A DNA stretch of 64,000 nucleotides, taken from Nitrospira japonica (GTDB lineage Bacteria; Nitrospirota; Thermodesulfovibrionia; UBA6902). The translations under genes were made by a program, and so were the position numbers. The notes below the pieces were generated by a model that made no database searches, was not told where the DNA came from, and saw only the letters and a list, made by a program, of their open reading frames with translations. Below, in pieces: positions 1-8,554 of this stretch (position 1 is its first letter; every line of letters begins with the position of its first letter). Location of the stretch: NCBI GenBank assembly GCA_020723105.1, contig DYJL01000005.1, positions 1 through 64,000 on the forward strand, written 5' to 3'.

Positions 1-42
1 CAACAATTATCAGCAAACAGAGTCAGCGTTAACTCAAACATG

Positions 43-90
43 AAAACCGGACATTTCTATTTTGGTAAAAACCGGACATTCTTATTTTGG
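43..90. repeat. Tandem 23-bp repeat resembling an IS end
   Basis: Two near-identical 23-bp units (43-65 and 68-90), each containing ACCGGACATT followed by TATTTTGG, lie in direct orientation with a 25-bp period. Multiple short direct repeats of this type are known at the termini of IS21-like elements. No transposase lies in the window, so this is either the end of an element that continues to the left or a remnant. The identification is from memory of the motif. Confidence 0.45.
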
Positions 91-91
91 C

Positions 92-119
92 TTGACAATT
101 CTTATTTAATGCATAGAAT
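92..119 (+). promoter_or_regulatory. Sigma-70 type promoter for rpoD
   Basis: A perfect -35 box TTGACA (92-97) is followed after 16 bp by TAGAAT (114-119), a five-of-six match to the -10 consensus. It directly abuts the IS-like repeat and lies about 50 bp upstream of the rpoD start, which has an AAAGGAG ribosome binding site at 161-167. The insertion may have supplied or moved the -35 region. Confidence 0.6.
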
Positions 120-172
120 TTCTTTATTTCTTTATGTTAAACTTATAAGTTCTTTGTTTTAAAGGAGTCTCT

Positions 173-1597
173 ATGAAAGAAAAAGATATATTTGATGAGA
201 TAATTGAAGTAGGTAAGAGGAGAGGAGTACTTACATACGATGAAATAAATGAAGCCCTTCCTTCAGAATTTTTTACCCCTGACGAAATAGAAGACCTTAT
301 GGATCTCCTTAGTGATATGGGGGTTCGTATTGTTGATGAAGAACAGGCCATACCATTGGAAGAAGTAGAAGCTCAAGAATATGAAAAGACTGAAGATCTG
401 GTGCAGGCTTATTTTCATTCAATGGGTGATATTTCTATTCTTACCAAAGATGAGGAAGTCGAACTTGCTAAAAAATTAGAAGAAGGCAAGGGGATAATTG
501 CAGAAATTATTCAGCCTCTTCCAATAACAAAGAAGATTGAAAATAATTTTGTCAGTGATGAAGAGGTACTCGAAGAAGATGAGCGGATGTCACAGATAAT
601 GGATTTGACTTTGATTAAACTGGAAGCGTCGGTTAAAAAGGCAAATAGCTTGATCGAGGATTTATCTCAATACGGGGGGTCACTGAAATCTCTAAGGCAC
701 TTAATAAAAAATGAAAAAAATAAGAAAAAAACAAGAAGTGCTAAACTGTCTGCGATGGAAGATGCTGCTAATCGTGCACAAATTATTTTTAAGAAGATTG
801 AAGGTGAAGTAGGTGTAAAAGTCGAGGATTTGTTAAATAAGTGGGAAAGAATAAGCAAGGCACAGGCTTTTGTGCTTGAGGCTAAAAATGAACTGATTAC
901 GAGAAATCTAAGGTTGGTAGTTAATATTGCAAAAAATTATGTCGGTAGAGGATTGCCATTGCTCGATCTTATTCAGGAAGGCAATATCGGTCTAATGAAG
1001 GCTGTAGATAAATTTAAATATGAAAAGGGTTTTAAATTTAGTACATATGCTACATGGTGGATTAGGCAAGCAATAACAAGGGCACTTATAGATCAGACCA
1101 AGACAATAAGAGTTCCAGTACATATGATGGAGTTTTATAACAGGGTTACAAAGGCTTCAAGAGAGCTTACACAGGAACTCGGAAGAGAACCTACTGATGA
1201 TGAGATAGCAAAGAGACTCTCTGTTCCGACAAGAAAAGTTGAAGAGGTTTTTAGAGCTATTCAAGATCCTATTGCATTACAGACACCTGTGGGTGATGAA
1301 GATACAGAATTGGAGGATTTCATTGGTGATAAAAACAGTCCTTCTCCATATTCCGATGCTGAAAATAAAGAGATATCAGGATATATAAAGAAAGTTTTGG
1401 GCACTTTAACTCCTAAGGAAGAAAAAGTGATAAGAATGCGTTTTGGTATTGGTGTGGACCGGGATCATACGCTTGAAGAAGTGGGAAGACATCTCACGAT
1501 AACAAGAGAACGAGTAAGACAGATTGAAGCAAAAGCTCTAAGAAAATTAAAACACCCAAGCCGGCTTAAAGCCCTCAGGGCATTGGTAAGTTCTTAA
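173..1597 (+). CDS. rpoD: RNA polymerase primary sigma factor RpoD
   Basis: This is the primary sigma factor (474 aa), which directs RNA polymerase core to housekeeping promoters. Region 1.1 occupies about residues 1-70 and region 1.2 begins at EDLVQAYFHSMG. A short non-conserved region of roughly 130 residues follows, which is why the protein is smaller than the 613-aa E. coli protein. Region 2 starts near residue 239 (NLRLVVNIAKNYVG, then TYATWWIRQAITRA for -10 recognition and melting). Region 3 follows, and region 4.2 carries the helix-turn-helix ITRERVRQIEAKALRKLK near residues 442-460. The start is fixed by AAAGGAG six bases upstream. The usual neighbour dnaG is not seen; an IS-like end lies upstream instead. 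Its stop overlaps that of the convergent LysM gene by 4 bp. Confidence 0.97.
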   Translation: MKEKDIFDEIIEVGKRRGVLTYDEINEALPSEFFTPDEIEDLMDLLSDMGVRIVDEEQAIPLEEVEAQEYEKTEDLVQAYFHSMGDISILTKDEEVELAKKLEEGKGIIAEIIQPLPITKKIENNFVSDEEVLEEDERMSQIMDLTLIKLEASVKKANSLIEDLSQYGGSLKSLRHLIKNEKNKKKTRSAKLSAMEDAANRAQIIFKKIEGEVGVKVEDLLNKWERISKAQAFVLEAKNELITRNLRLVVNIAKNYVGRGLPLLDLIQEGNIGLMKAVDKFKYEKGFKFSTYATWWIRQAITRALIDQTKTIRVPVHMMEFYNRVTKASRELTQELGREPTDDEIAKRLSVPTRKVEEVFRAIQDPIALQTPVGDEDTELEDFIGDKNSPSPYSDAENKEISGYIKKVLGTLTPKEEKVIRMRFGIGVDRDHTLEEVGRHLTITRERVRQIEAKALRKLKHPSRLKALRALVSS

Positions 1598-2640
1598 AGT
1601 GATTTATAGCCCCACTTGGTTCCTATTGTAACTTCATCGGTACTATTCAGAATAACTGCAGATGAAGTAGTTGGTTGAAGCGATATAATCTGTATCTTGC
1701 CAATAACCTTTTCTATAGGGGAACCGGAGAAAACTGAAAAAACATCTCCATTCAGAAGTCCGTCGTTTTGTCCTTTATCAAGAAACACTATATTGTTTTC
1801 TCCAGAGAGTTCGTATGTAGAAGACGATTCCACAATATAGCCTTCAGCTTTTGGAGTTCTAATAATGTCAGGAACTAGTGGTGGTTCCATGTCTCTGTAA
1901 GGCAATAAACCGTCTCCAACTTGAATGTCCTCAAACGAAGTAATTATTTTAGCTTTAGGTGTGTTGTTGTCTATTCCGATAATTTCCAGAATCCCTGCAA
2001 GTCGTATCAGATGTCCCAAGATTTTTCCTGTTAGAGGATGCTTGACTACTTTGATATTTTTGATTGCATAAAAGCGGTTCTTGGAGGGTTTGTTTTGAAA
2101 TACTATTAGAGATGCCTTATCATCAAGGCCTGAGCGGGACAATATTTCCTTTGTTGAAATATTGAGATAAACAATGTCACCTTTCCCCGCAATTTCTCTG
2201 CCTGAAGACTCGGCGATTATTTTCCCTACAGCAGGAGAATCTTCTGATATCCAGCCGGTAGAAATATAGAGATTTTTATCAATCAGGTATTTCCTGTGTT
2301 TTTCTTCAATTGCTTCTGCAGCAAAGGAATTGACTTTAATGTCGGGAGCTTTAAGTTTTTTTACAGACGAAAGTTTTTTATCTACAGTAGGTAGTTCCTG
2401 CTGAAGAAGGATTTCTCTGGATGGGATAACTATTCTTCCCCCAGGGTGTATCAGATCCGGATTAACAATATGAGGGTTAACGCTCCAGAGTTTAGGCCAT
2501 AGAAACGGGTCTTCCAGATTACTCCCTGATATTCCCCATAATGTATCATTTTTCTGAATAATATATTCTGCATCCTGTGCCTGAATATTACTGGAAACTA
2601 ATAGCAGAGAAATGATAAAAATAAAGTACGTTCTTTTCAT
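1594..2640 (-). CDS. Secreted LysM-domain protein
   Basis: This exported protein of about 348 aa carries one LysM peptidoglycan-binding domain near the N-terminus (AEYIIQKNDTLWGIS, about residues 25-73, ending LIHPGGRIVIP). I start it at the Met at 2640, where AAGGAG lies just upstream and the product begins with a classical signal peptide (MKRTYFIFIISLLLVSS, cleavage near AQA). A longer frame reaches 2727 but has no ribosome site and would bury the signal peptide. The C-terminal 250 residues, rich in beta strands, are not recognised; similar LysM-plus-beta proteins are usually periplasmic. It is the last gene of the rplM-rpsI-argC-argJ run, and its 3' end overlaps that of convergent rpoD by 4 bp. 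Confidence 0.85.
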   Translation of the reverse strand: MKRTYFIFIISLLLVSSNIQAQDAEYIIQKNDTLWGISGSNLEDPFLWPKLWSVNPHIVNPDLIHPGGRIVIPSREILLQQELPTVDKKLSSVKKLKAPDIKVNSFAAEAIEEKHRKYLIDKNLYISTGWISEDSPAVGKIIAESSGREIAGKGDIVYLNISTKEILSRSGLDDKASLIVFQNKPSKNRFYAIKNIKVVKHPLTGKILGHLIRLAGILEIIGIDNNTPKAKIITSFEDIQVGDGLLPYRDMEPPLVPDIIRTPKAEGYIVESSSTYELSGENNIVFLDKGQNDGLLNGDVFSVFSGSPIEKVIGKIQIISLQPTTSSAVILNSTDEVTIGTKWGYKSL

Positions 2641-2727
2641 ATAGCTTCTCCTTATTCCCTCAAAGATATACCTTACAATATCGAAGTATAAGAGTGGTGT
2701 CAAGTTTATCAAGGATTTTTCGATCAC

Positions 2728-3918
2728 TTAAGTAGTATAGTGTGCATTAATTGCTATATATTTCTCTGTTAAATCGCAGGTAAGAACTTTCACACTTTTT
2801 TTGCCCATATTTAAATTGATTGTAATATTAATATTTTTCTTTGTAAGGATATTCCTTGCTATTTCCTCTTTTTTTGTTCCAACTCCTTTGCTTGCAAGTT
2901 TAACATTATTGATATAAATGTCAATTTTTTCTTCTTTGATATCAACGCCTGAATAACCGGCAGCAGCAATAATTCTTCCCCAGTTTGGATCATTGCCATA
3001 AATTGCAGTTTTTACAAGCATTGAATTTGCAATAGATGTGGCGACGTTTCCTGCATCAGTTTCTGTCTTTGCACCTCTAACGATAATTTCGATATGTTTA
3101 GTTGCGCCTTCACCGTCCTCAACGATCATCTTTGCAAGATCGTGTGTTATATCACTTAATGCGCTTGTAAATTTTCGATATTCAGATGAAATTTTTATTA
3201 TAGGCTTATTCTGTAATGAACCATTTGCCATAATCAATGCCATATCATTAGTGCTCATATCATTGTCAATCGTAATTCTATTAAATGAATTTTTTACTGC
3301 TTCTCTGAGCGCGGAATTGAGTGCATGAGGTTTTATAGCAATATCGGTAAATATAAAACACAGCATTGTAGCCATATTGGGGCATATCATGCCGGCTCCT
3401 TTTGCAATACCTGCTATAGTTCCTGTTTTCCCATTAATAGTTATTTTTCTGAATGATATTTTTGCAAAGGTGTCAGTTGTCATTATAGCGGAAGCAGCTT
3501 GTTCTAAAACCGAAGGAGAAAGTTTTCTCACTAATTCGGGTAAAGCTTTCTTGATTTTTTCTATTGGAAGGGGTCTGCCTATAACGCCTGTAGATGAAGC
3601 ATAAATAAGTTTGGAAGAAATGCCAAGCGCTCTGGCAGTTTTTTCGGTTATTTCTTCAGCGTCGTTATAACCTCTCTTGCCTGTGCAGGCATTTGCATTG
3701 CCACTGTTAATAATTATTGCCTGTCCTTTTTGGGAGACAATACGTTTACTTGTAATTTTTACAGGGGCAGCTTTAATTTTATTTGTAGTGAAGACTCCTG
3801 CGGTTACTGCTACATTTTTAGAAAATACCAATGCGAGATCGTCTGCACCGGATTTCTTTATTTTTGCTGATATACTTGCAAAATAAAATCCGGGAATGAT
3901 GACAGAAAGACGGCTCAT
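2728..3918 (-). CDS. argJ: Glutamate N-acetyltransferase / amino-acid acetyltransferase ArgJ
   Basis: ArgJ transfers the acetyl group from N-acetylornithine to glutamate and so closes the cyclic arginine pathway; bifunctional forms also use acetyl-CoA. The self-cleavage and catalytic site is visible as CPNMATMLCF, where the Thr after Ala becomes the N-terminal nucleophile of the beta chain. Further family features are GATKHIEI and GNDPNWGRIIAAAGYSG. I start at the Met at 3918 because its ATG overlaps the argC stop as TAATG, a typical coupled start; an in-frame ATG at 3927 has no ribosome site. Length (396 aa) is normal. Mono- or bifunctionality cannot be read from sequence alone. Confidence 0.95.
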   Translation of the reverse strand: MSRLSVIIPGFYFASISAKIKKSGADDLALVFSKNVAVTAGVFTTNKIKAAPVKITSKRIVSQKGQAIIINSGNANACTGKRGYNDAEEITEKTARALGISSKLIYASSTGVIGRPLPIEKIKKALPELVRKLSPSVLEQAASAIMTTDTFAKISFRKITINGKTGTIAGIAKGAGMICPNMATMLCFIFTDIAIKPHALNSALREAVKNSFNRITIDNDMSTNDMALIMANGSLQNKPIIKISSEYRKFTSALSDITHDLAKMIVEDGEGATKHIEIIVRGAKTETDAGNVATSIANSMLVKTAIYGNDPNWGRIIAAAGYSGVDIKEEKIDIYINNVKLASKGVGTKKEEIARNILTKKNINITINLNMGKKSVKVLTCDLTEKYIAINAHYTT

Positions 3919-4976
3919 TAAGGGCATGGAGGAACGTTTAAAAGCCCAGCAGTTTCATCAAAACCATACATAATATTCATGTTTTGGACTGCGGACCCGG
4001 ACGCACCTTTTAAAAGGTTATCAATTGCACTGATAATTATCAATGTTTGTGCTTTACCATTGCGTTCATTAAGAAAGATGGAAAGATCACAATAATTGCT
4101 TCCTTTCACTGCTTTGGTAGTGGGGTATACACCGTTTCTTAAAATTCTGACAAAGGGTTCATTATTATAGAAATCCTGATAAAGTTTTTGCATATTTGAA
4201 AGATTTACATTTCTTTTGAGACCGACATATATAGTGCTTAACATTCCTCTGTCCATTGGTATAAGATGAGGAGTAAAAATCACTTCAATCTTTCTCTTTG
4301 AGAGCTGACTCAGTTCCTGTTCAATTTCAGGGGTATGACGGTGGCTTGTAACAGCATAGGCTCTGACAGATTCGTTCACTTCGCAGTACATGAAGGGTTG
4401 TACTGGACTTCTGCCCGCACCGGAGGTTCCTGATTTTGAGTCTATAATGATTGAGCTTGTGTCAATAAAATTTTTTCCTATTATTGGTGCAAGCCCAAGC
4501 AGTGCACTCGCAGGGTAACAGCCGGGATTGGCGATTAGGGCAGATTTCTTTATCCGGCTTCGGTTAATTTCCGGCAGACCATAGACAGCTTTCTTCAATA
4601 ATGCAGGGAACAAATGAGGAGTGTTATACCATTGCTGATATACTTTTGGATTTTTAATCCTATAGTCTGCGGAAAGATCAATAACTTTTTTGCCTGTACT
4701 GAAAAGAAAGGAGGCAGTTTCCTGTGAAGTTTTATGTGGAAGGCATAGAAAGAAAAGATCAGCTTTCCTTGTTAAGACATTTAGATCGAGAATTTCAAAT
4801 TTTAAATCAGTGTTTCTTAAATTAAGAAATATCTCTGATACCGGATAGCCTGATGAACGTTCAGAGGTAATAGCTGTAACTTTTACATGCGGATGATTTA
4901 ATAGTAATCGTAAAAGTTCTGTACCTGTATAGCCGCTTCCTCCTAATATTGCAACCTGAAGAAGTGACTTAGTCAT
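3918..4976 (-). CDS. argC: N-acetyl-gamma-glutamyl-phosphate reductase ArgC
   Basis: ArgC is the NADPH-dependent reductase of the third arginine step, converting N-acetylglutamyl phosphate to the semialdehyde. The N-terminal Rossmann motif GGSGYTGTELLRLL (about residues 11-24) and the active-site Cys in ANPGCYPASA are clear, and the long-type length of 352 aa is usual. It lies 8 bp after rpsI and is translationally coupled to argJ. Placement behind ribosomal protein genes suggests co-transcription with them. No arginine operator is evident in the short gap. Confidence 0.96.
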   Translation of the reverse strand: MTKSLLQVAILGGSGYTGTELLRLLLNHPHVKVTAITSERSSGYPVSEIFLNLRNTDLKFEILDLNVLTRKADLFFLCLPHKTSQETASFLFSTGKKVIDLSADYRIKNPKVYQQWYNTPHLFPALLKKAVYGLPEINRSRIKKSALIANPGCYPASALLGLAPIIGKNFIDTSSIIIDSKSGTSGAGRSPVQPFMYCEVNESVRAYAVTSHRHTPEIEQELSQLSKRKIEVIFTPHLIPMDRGMLSTIYVGLKRNVNLSNMQKLYQDFYNNEPFVRILRNGVYPTTKAVKGSNYCDLSIFLNERNGKAQTLIIISAIDNLLKGASGSAVQNMNIMYGFDETAGLLNVPPCP

Positions 4977-4984
4977 CTGGCTTA

Positions 4985-5377
4985 TTATCTCTTGGAGAAC
5001 TGGAAGCGCTTTCTCGCGCCTTTTTGTCCGTATTTCTTTCTTTCTACAACTCTCGGATCTCTTGTCAAAAAGCCTTCTTTCTTGAGCTTTCCCCTGAAAT
5101 CCGAGTTAACTGATACAAGGGCTCGTGCTATGCCATGTCTTATGGCAGAAGCCTGTCCGGTTACTCCACCGCCGTTTACTCTGATTGTCAAGTCATATTT
5201 TCCGTTTACGCCTACGACATTTAACGGTTGCTGGACAATCATTTTCATGGTTTCATAAGGGAAATAGTCATGGAGCGCTTTTTTATTAATAGTTATATTC
5301 CCAGTTCCAGATTTGATGAATACCTGGGCGATGGATGTCTTTCTTCTGCCTGTTGCATTGTATTGAATATCTGCCAT
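4985..5377 (-). CDS. rpsI: 30S ribosomal protein uS9
   Basis: Ribosomal protein S9 (130 aa) starts with [15 protein letters not shown] and ends in the basic tail [12 protein letters not shown] that reaches the P-site t[24 protein letters not shown] is the family signature region. It follows rplM by 18 bp in the conserved rplM-rpsI pair. Confidence 0.98.
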   Translation of the reverse strand: MADIQYNATGRRKTSIAQVFIKSGTGNITINKKALHDYFPYETMKMIVQQPLNVVGVNGKYDLTIRVNGGGVTGQASAIRHGIARALVSVNSDFRGKLKKEGFLTRDPRVVERKKYGQKGARKRFQFSKR

Positions 5378-5395
5378 AAGTTAAAGCTCCTTGTA

Positions 5396-5827
5396 TTAAT
5401 TCAAATTTAATATTTCTGGATTTTGTGCTTTGTGTGGATGCTCTGTTCCACTGTAAACTTTTAATTTTTTTAGCTGCTGTCTGCCCAGTTTATTTTTAGG
5501 CAGCATTCCACGAACTGCTAAGATAATAATGTCTTCAGGTGAGTCTTTCATAATATCTTTTGCGGCCTTTTGTTTAATACCACCAGGGTAACCGGAATGC
5601 CGGTAATATAGTTTATTCTCAAGCTTGTTACCGGTAAAACGGACTTTATCAGCATTTACAACAATAACAAAATCCCCGGTATCTACATGCGGCGTAAAAA
5701 TCGGTTTGTCTTTCCCTCTTAGTATCGAAGCTACTTTTGTGGCGAGTCTGCCAACGATCATACCATCGGCATTGATGACATGCCATTTCTTAACTACATC
5801 TGTATTTTTAGCAAATAAAGTCTTCAT
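5396..5827 (-). CDS. rplM: 50S ribosomal protein uL13
   Basis: Ribosomal protein L13 (143 aa) is an early-assembly large subunit protein. The signature GRLATKVASILRGKDKPIFTP and the C-terminal YSGTEHPHKAQNP are typical. It is the first gene of the minus-strand run rplM-rpsI-argC-argJ-LysM, with a purine-rich GAGAGGGA ribosome site and a promoter about 45 bp upstream. Confidence 0.98.
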   Translation of the reverse strand: MKTLFAKNTDVVKKWHVINADGMIVGRLATKVASILRGKDKPIFTPHVDTGDFVIVVNADKVRFTGNKLENKLYYRHSGYPGGIKQKAAKDIMKDSPEDIIILAVRGMLPKNKLGRQQLKKLKVYSGTEHPHKAQNPEILNLN

Positions 5828-5869
5828 ATTCCCTCTCTATGAGTAGCATTAGAAATAATTGAACATAAC

Positions 5870-5899
5870 ATGATAATTTATAATGCTTTTAATTGTCAA
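5870..5899 (-). promoter_or_regulatory. Candidate promoter for rplM operon
   Basis: On the minus strand a perfect TTGACA (5894-5899) is followed after 18 bp by TATCAT (5870-5875, five of six to consensus). This places transcription start near 5863, about 35 bp before the rplM ATG. Confidence 0.5.
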
Positions 5900-5993
5900 T
5901 ATAGACAGTCAATTTTATTAAGGTTTAAATAAAGATAGTATGTTTCTAATAGAATAAAAAAACAATAAATAATTGTTGACTGTCAGATAGTAT

Positions 5994-6161
5994 TTATATC
6001 CTGTCACATGAACGGCGGGATAATTGTTCCCATGCGTTTGCATCTAATTCTTCTATATAGTCCTCTATGGAGAAAATTTGTCTGCATTCCATGCAGATTA
6101 ATTGTACGGATTTTCATCCGACTTTTAGATTAAGGTTGCCATTGCACTTTTTACATTTCAT
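5994..6161 (-). CDS. Small dual-CXXC selenoprotein (in-frame TGA = Sec)
   Basis: This minus-strand gene of 55 codons is interrupted only by a TGA at codon 16 (6114-6116). The protein has CKKC at residues 3-6, predicted Sec16, CMEC at residues 23-26, then an acidic helix (FSIEDYIEELD) and a final SCDRI with Cys52, ending in TAA. Two CXXC pairs suggest a small zinc ribbon or a redox protein. I recognise the layout as the family NCBI calls 'dual CXXC motif small (seleno)protein', whose function is unknown. The ATG has AGGAG about 10 bases upstream. Reading continues cleanly through TGA with no frame change, and a SECIS-type hairpin begins 16 nt after the TGA. The gene is divergent from fabG and is lost if TGA is read as stop. 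Confidence 0.85.
6081..6116 (-). promoter_or_regulatory. Bacterial SECIS element with UGA codon
   Basis: On the transcribed strand the UGA (6114-6116) is followed by a 16-nt spacer and then a perfect 7-bp stem, UCUGCAU (6091-6097) pairing with AUGCAGA (6081-6087), closed over a GGA loop. Bacterial SECIS hairpins sit within the coding sequence just downstream of UGA and expose a conserved G pair in the apical loop about 16-37 nt from the codon. Here the GG falls about 24 nt away. An AAUU/AAUU pairing may extend the lower stem. It is expected to bind SelB. Confidence 0.82.
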
Positions 6162-6487
6162 ATTTGGTGCTCCTGTTTTATTGATTCTGAAAATTGTTTC
6201 ATTAATTTTAGTATATTTACTTATAAAAAGAGAAGTTAAACATTTAAGTGACAAAATTAAGACATATTTCAATTGATTTTTTTTCTCTAATTTGTTAAAA
6301 AATATAACAGTTGTAATTATTTTTACAAATCTAATGGTCGGTCTGATAACTTATTTTATACTATTAAAACCGATTATAGATTTCAGTAATTTGTCATCTG
6401 TCTAATATTGATTCTTTCTATTTATATGATGTGAGGTTTCATATATATATTTACAAAATTTCAACATGTTGAAGCGGAGAGACCCCA
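6162..6487. other. AT-rich intergenic region between selenoprotein gene and fabG
   Basis: This 326-bp AT-rich spacer separates the divergent selenoprotein gene and fabG. I see no further gene, tRNA or strong promoter consensus on either strand. It must contain the promoters for both flanks, and a GCGGAGAG ribosome site lies just upstream of fabG. Confidence 0.5.
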
Positions 6488-7234
6488 ATGGTGCTTAAGG
6501 ATAAAACAGTTATTATTAGTGGCGCTTCAAGAGGGATAGGAAGAGCCATTGCAATCGAATTAGCGACGGCAGGAGCCAATATAAGTTTTAACTATTTAAA
6601 AAGTGCCGATGATGCTTTGGTACTGGAAGAAGAGATAAAAGATCTGGGTGGTAATGCTAAATCATTTCAAGCCGATATTAAAGACTATAATGCTGTAACG
6701 TCCTGGGTAGATGATACAAAAAAGATATTTGGCAGCATTGATATAGTAATTAACAATGCCGGTATCATTAAAGACAAGGCCCTTGCACTCATGGAACAGG
6801 CTGATTGGCGAGACGTGATTTCTACTAACCTGGATGGAACTTTCAATCTTACAAGAGCTGCGATTGTCACACTGATAAAACAGAAAAGCGGTGTGGTTAT
6901 TAATGTCAGTTCTGTAAGCGGTATAGTGGGGATGCCGCGCCAGACAAATTATTCTGCTTCCAAGGCCGGGATAATAGGGTTTACCAAAGCCCTTGCCAAG
7001 GAAGTTTCAGCTTATAACATCAGGGTAAATGCAGTGGCGCCTGGTTTTATTGAAACAGAGATGCTGGATGCTTTAAAGGAAGAATATAAGAAACAGGTAT
7101 TGAAAGAAATACCTCTAATGAGATTAGGCAGGCCCCAGGAAGTTGCAAAGGCAGTAAAATTTTTGGTTGGCGACGATGCAAGCTATATTACCGGGCAAAC
7201 GATAGTCATTGATGGCGGAATGAGTATTGTTTAA
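6488..7234 (+). CDS. fabG: 3-oxoacyl-ACP reductase, FabG-type SDR
   Basis: This is an NADPH-dependent short-chain dehydrogenase/reductase that reduces the beta-keto group of acyl-ACP. It has the cofactor motif SGASRGIGRAIA at about residues 10-21, NNAG near residue 90, a catalytic Ser (NVSSVSG), the YSASK active-site motif near residue 155, and the C-terminal VIDGGMS. Length is 248 aa, standard for FabG. It opens the plus-strand lipid module with two ketosynthases downstream, an ACP and a dehydratase. It may serve this special pathway rather than, or as well as, housekeeping fatty acid synthesis. Confidence 0.9.
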   Translation: MVLKDKTVIISGASRGIGRAIAIELATAGANISFNYLKSADDALVLEEEIKDLGGNAKSFQADIKDYNAVTSWVDDTKKIFGSIDIVINNAGIIKDKALALMEQADWRDVISTNLDGTFNLTRAAIVTLIKQKSGVVINVSSVSGIVGMPRQTNYSASKAGIIGFTKALAKEVSAYNIRVNAVAPGFIETEMLDALKEEYKKQVLKEIPLMRLGRPQEVAKAVKFLVGDDASYITGQTIVIDGGMSIV

Positions 7235-7309
7235 GAAATGGATTATAAAGCATACGTTCTTAATTCTTGTTTTTTAGCTTTTACTTGTAGTGTCTATGGT
7301 TAAGCAGTT

Positions 7310-8542
7310 ATGAATAAGAGGCGGATTGTAATAACAGGAATAGGTGTAATTGCGCCTAATGGCATAGGAAAGGAAAGGTACTGGCACGCCCTTAAAGAAG
7401 GCAGGTCCGGGATAAAGCCGGTCAAAAGATTTGATACAGGTAAATTTAAATGTAAGTTGGCGGGTGAGATTGATGATTTTAAGCCTGCAATTTTTCTGGG
7501 CCAAAAGGGTCTTAGGGATATTGAGAGGTCTTCAAGATTATTATGTTCCGCTGCAAAGTTGGCAATTGATGACGCAGGGCTCAAAATCAACGATGACAAT
7601 ACAGATGATATAGGTGTTTGCACCGGAACCACTTTGTCTTCACTATGGAATTTTGCACAATTCGATAAGGAGGCAATTCAGGATGGGCCTCTTTTCACGA
7701 ATGTGGCCCTTTTCCCAGGAACTGTAATGAATGCTGCATCAAGTCAGGTCTCTATCAGATTTAATATACAGGGTTTTAATACAACCATCGCTACAGGATA
7801 CAGCTCCAGTATAGACGCATTGAAATACGCTATAGATTTTATTATGCGGGGACGGATAAAGGCGGTGCTTGTAGGCGGAGTAGAGAGTTTGTCATTGGCA
7901 AATTATACAGGATTTTACCGGCTCGGATTTTTTGCCGGGATAAATGGTGAGGAAGTTTCCTGCCCTTTTGATAAAAGGAGAAACGGGATTGTATTAGGTG
8001 AAGGTTCAGGTGTAATTGTGATAGAAGATGAGGAGCATGCACAGGCCAGAGGGGCGAGAATTTATGCAGAGGTTAACGGCATTGGCAATTGTTTCGATGC
8101 TTACAAGATGGGTAAATATGAACCGGAAGCAAACGGCCTGAAAGAGAGCATGAAAAAAGCGATCAGTAATTCAGGGCTGAACATAAGTGATATTGATTAT
8201 GTCAGCGCATCAGCCAATTCTGTTCCCATGCAGGACAAATTAGAGACCGTAGCGCTTAAAGATGTTTTTGGAAGGTATGCTTACAATATGCCTGTAAGTT
8301 CCATAAAATCCATGACAGGAGAGACGTTCAGTGCAGGCGGCATACTTCAGGTTGCCGCAGCCGTGGGTAGTACGGTTTATGGTTTTATACCGCCAACAAT
8401 TAACTATAAGGAACGAGACGATGACTGCGATCTTGATTATGTAGCAAATAGATCACGGACTGTCAGAGTAAATAATGTACTGATTAATAATTTTGGACCC
8501 GGCGGGAGCAATTCATCATTCATAATATCCAAATATCATTGA
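7310..8542 (+). CDS. Catalytically dead beta-ketoacyl synthase (KS-beta / chain-length-factor-like)
   Basis: This thiolase-fold ketosynthase (410 aa) aligns without gaps to the next ketosynthase in the operon around the active site. All three catalytic residues are replaced: the Cys position is Tyr164 (IATGYSSSID), the first His is Ser (VSASANS) and the second His is Glu (SMTGETFSAGG). The scaffold is otherwise intact (IKSM, GVESL, NNFGPGGSNSS). Loss of the nucleophile with retention of fold is the hallmark of chain length factors that dimerise with an active KS in type II polyketide systems. Its likely partner is the intact KS at 9227-10438. No clear ribosome site is seen, so translation may depend on fabG. 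Substrate is unknown. Confidence 0.82.
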   Translation: MNKRRIVITGIGVIAPNGIGKERYWHALKEGRSGIKPVKRFDTGKFKCKLAGEIDDFKPAIFLGQKGLRDIERSSRLLCSAAKLAIDDAGLKINDDNTDDIGVCTGTTLSSLWNFAQFDKEAIQDGPLFTNVALFPGTVMNAASSQVSIRFNIQGFNTTIATGYSSSIDALKYAIDFIMRGRIKAVLVGGVESLSLANYTGFYRLGFFAGINGEEVSCPFDKRRNGIVLGEGSGVIVIEDEEHAQARGARIYAEVNGIGNCFDAYKMGKYEPEANGLKESMKKAISNSGLNISDIDYVSASANSVPMQDKLETVALKDVFGRYAYNMPVSSIKSMTGETFSAGGILQVAAAVGSTVYGFIPPTINYKERDDDCDLDYVANRSRTVRVNNVLINNFGPGGSNSSFIISKYH

Positions 8543-8554
8543 GGAGGGAAGCAT

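Noticed and set aside
5904-5984. Inverted repeat GACAGTCAA / TTGACTGTC between rplM and the selenoprotein gene
   Set aside because: The arms are 9 bp with a spacer of more than 60 nt and no U-tract, so neither a terminator nor a riboswitch can be supported.
6067-6276. 69-codon plus-strand open frame
   Set aside because: It is antisense to the selenoprotein gene, has no ribosome site and its translation is low-complexity hydrophobic; the minus-strand gene with SECIS explains the region.
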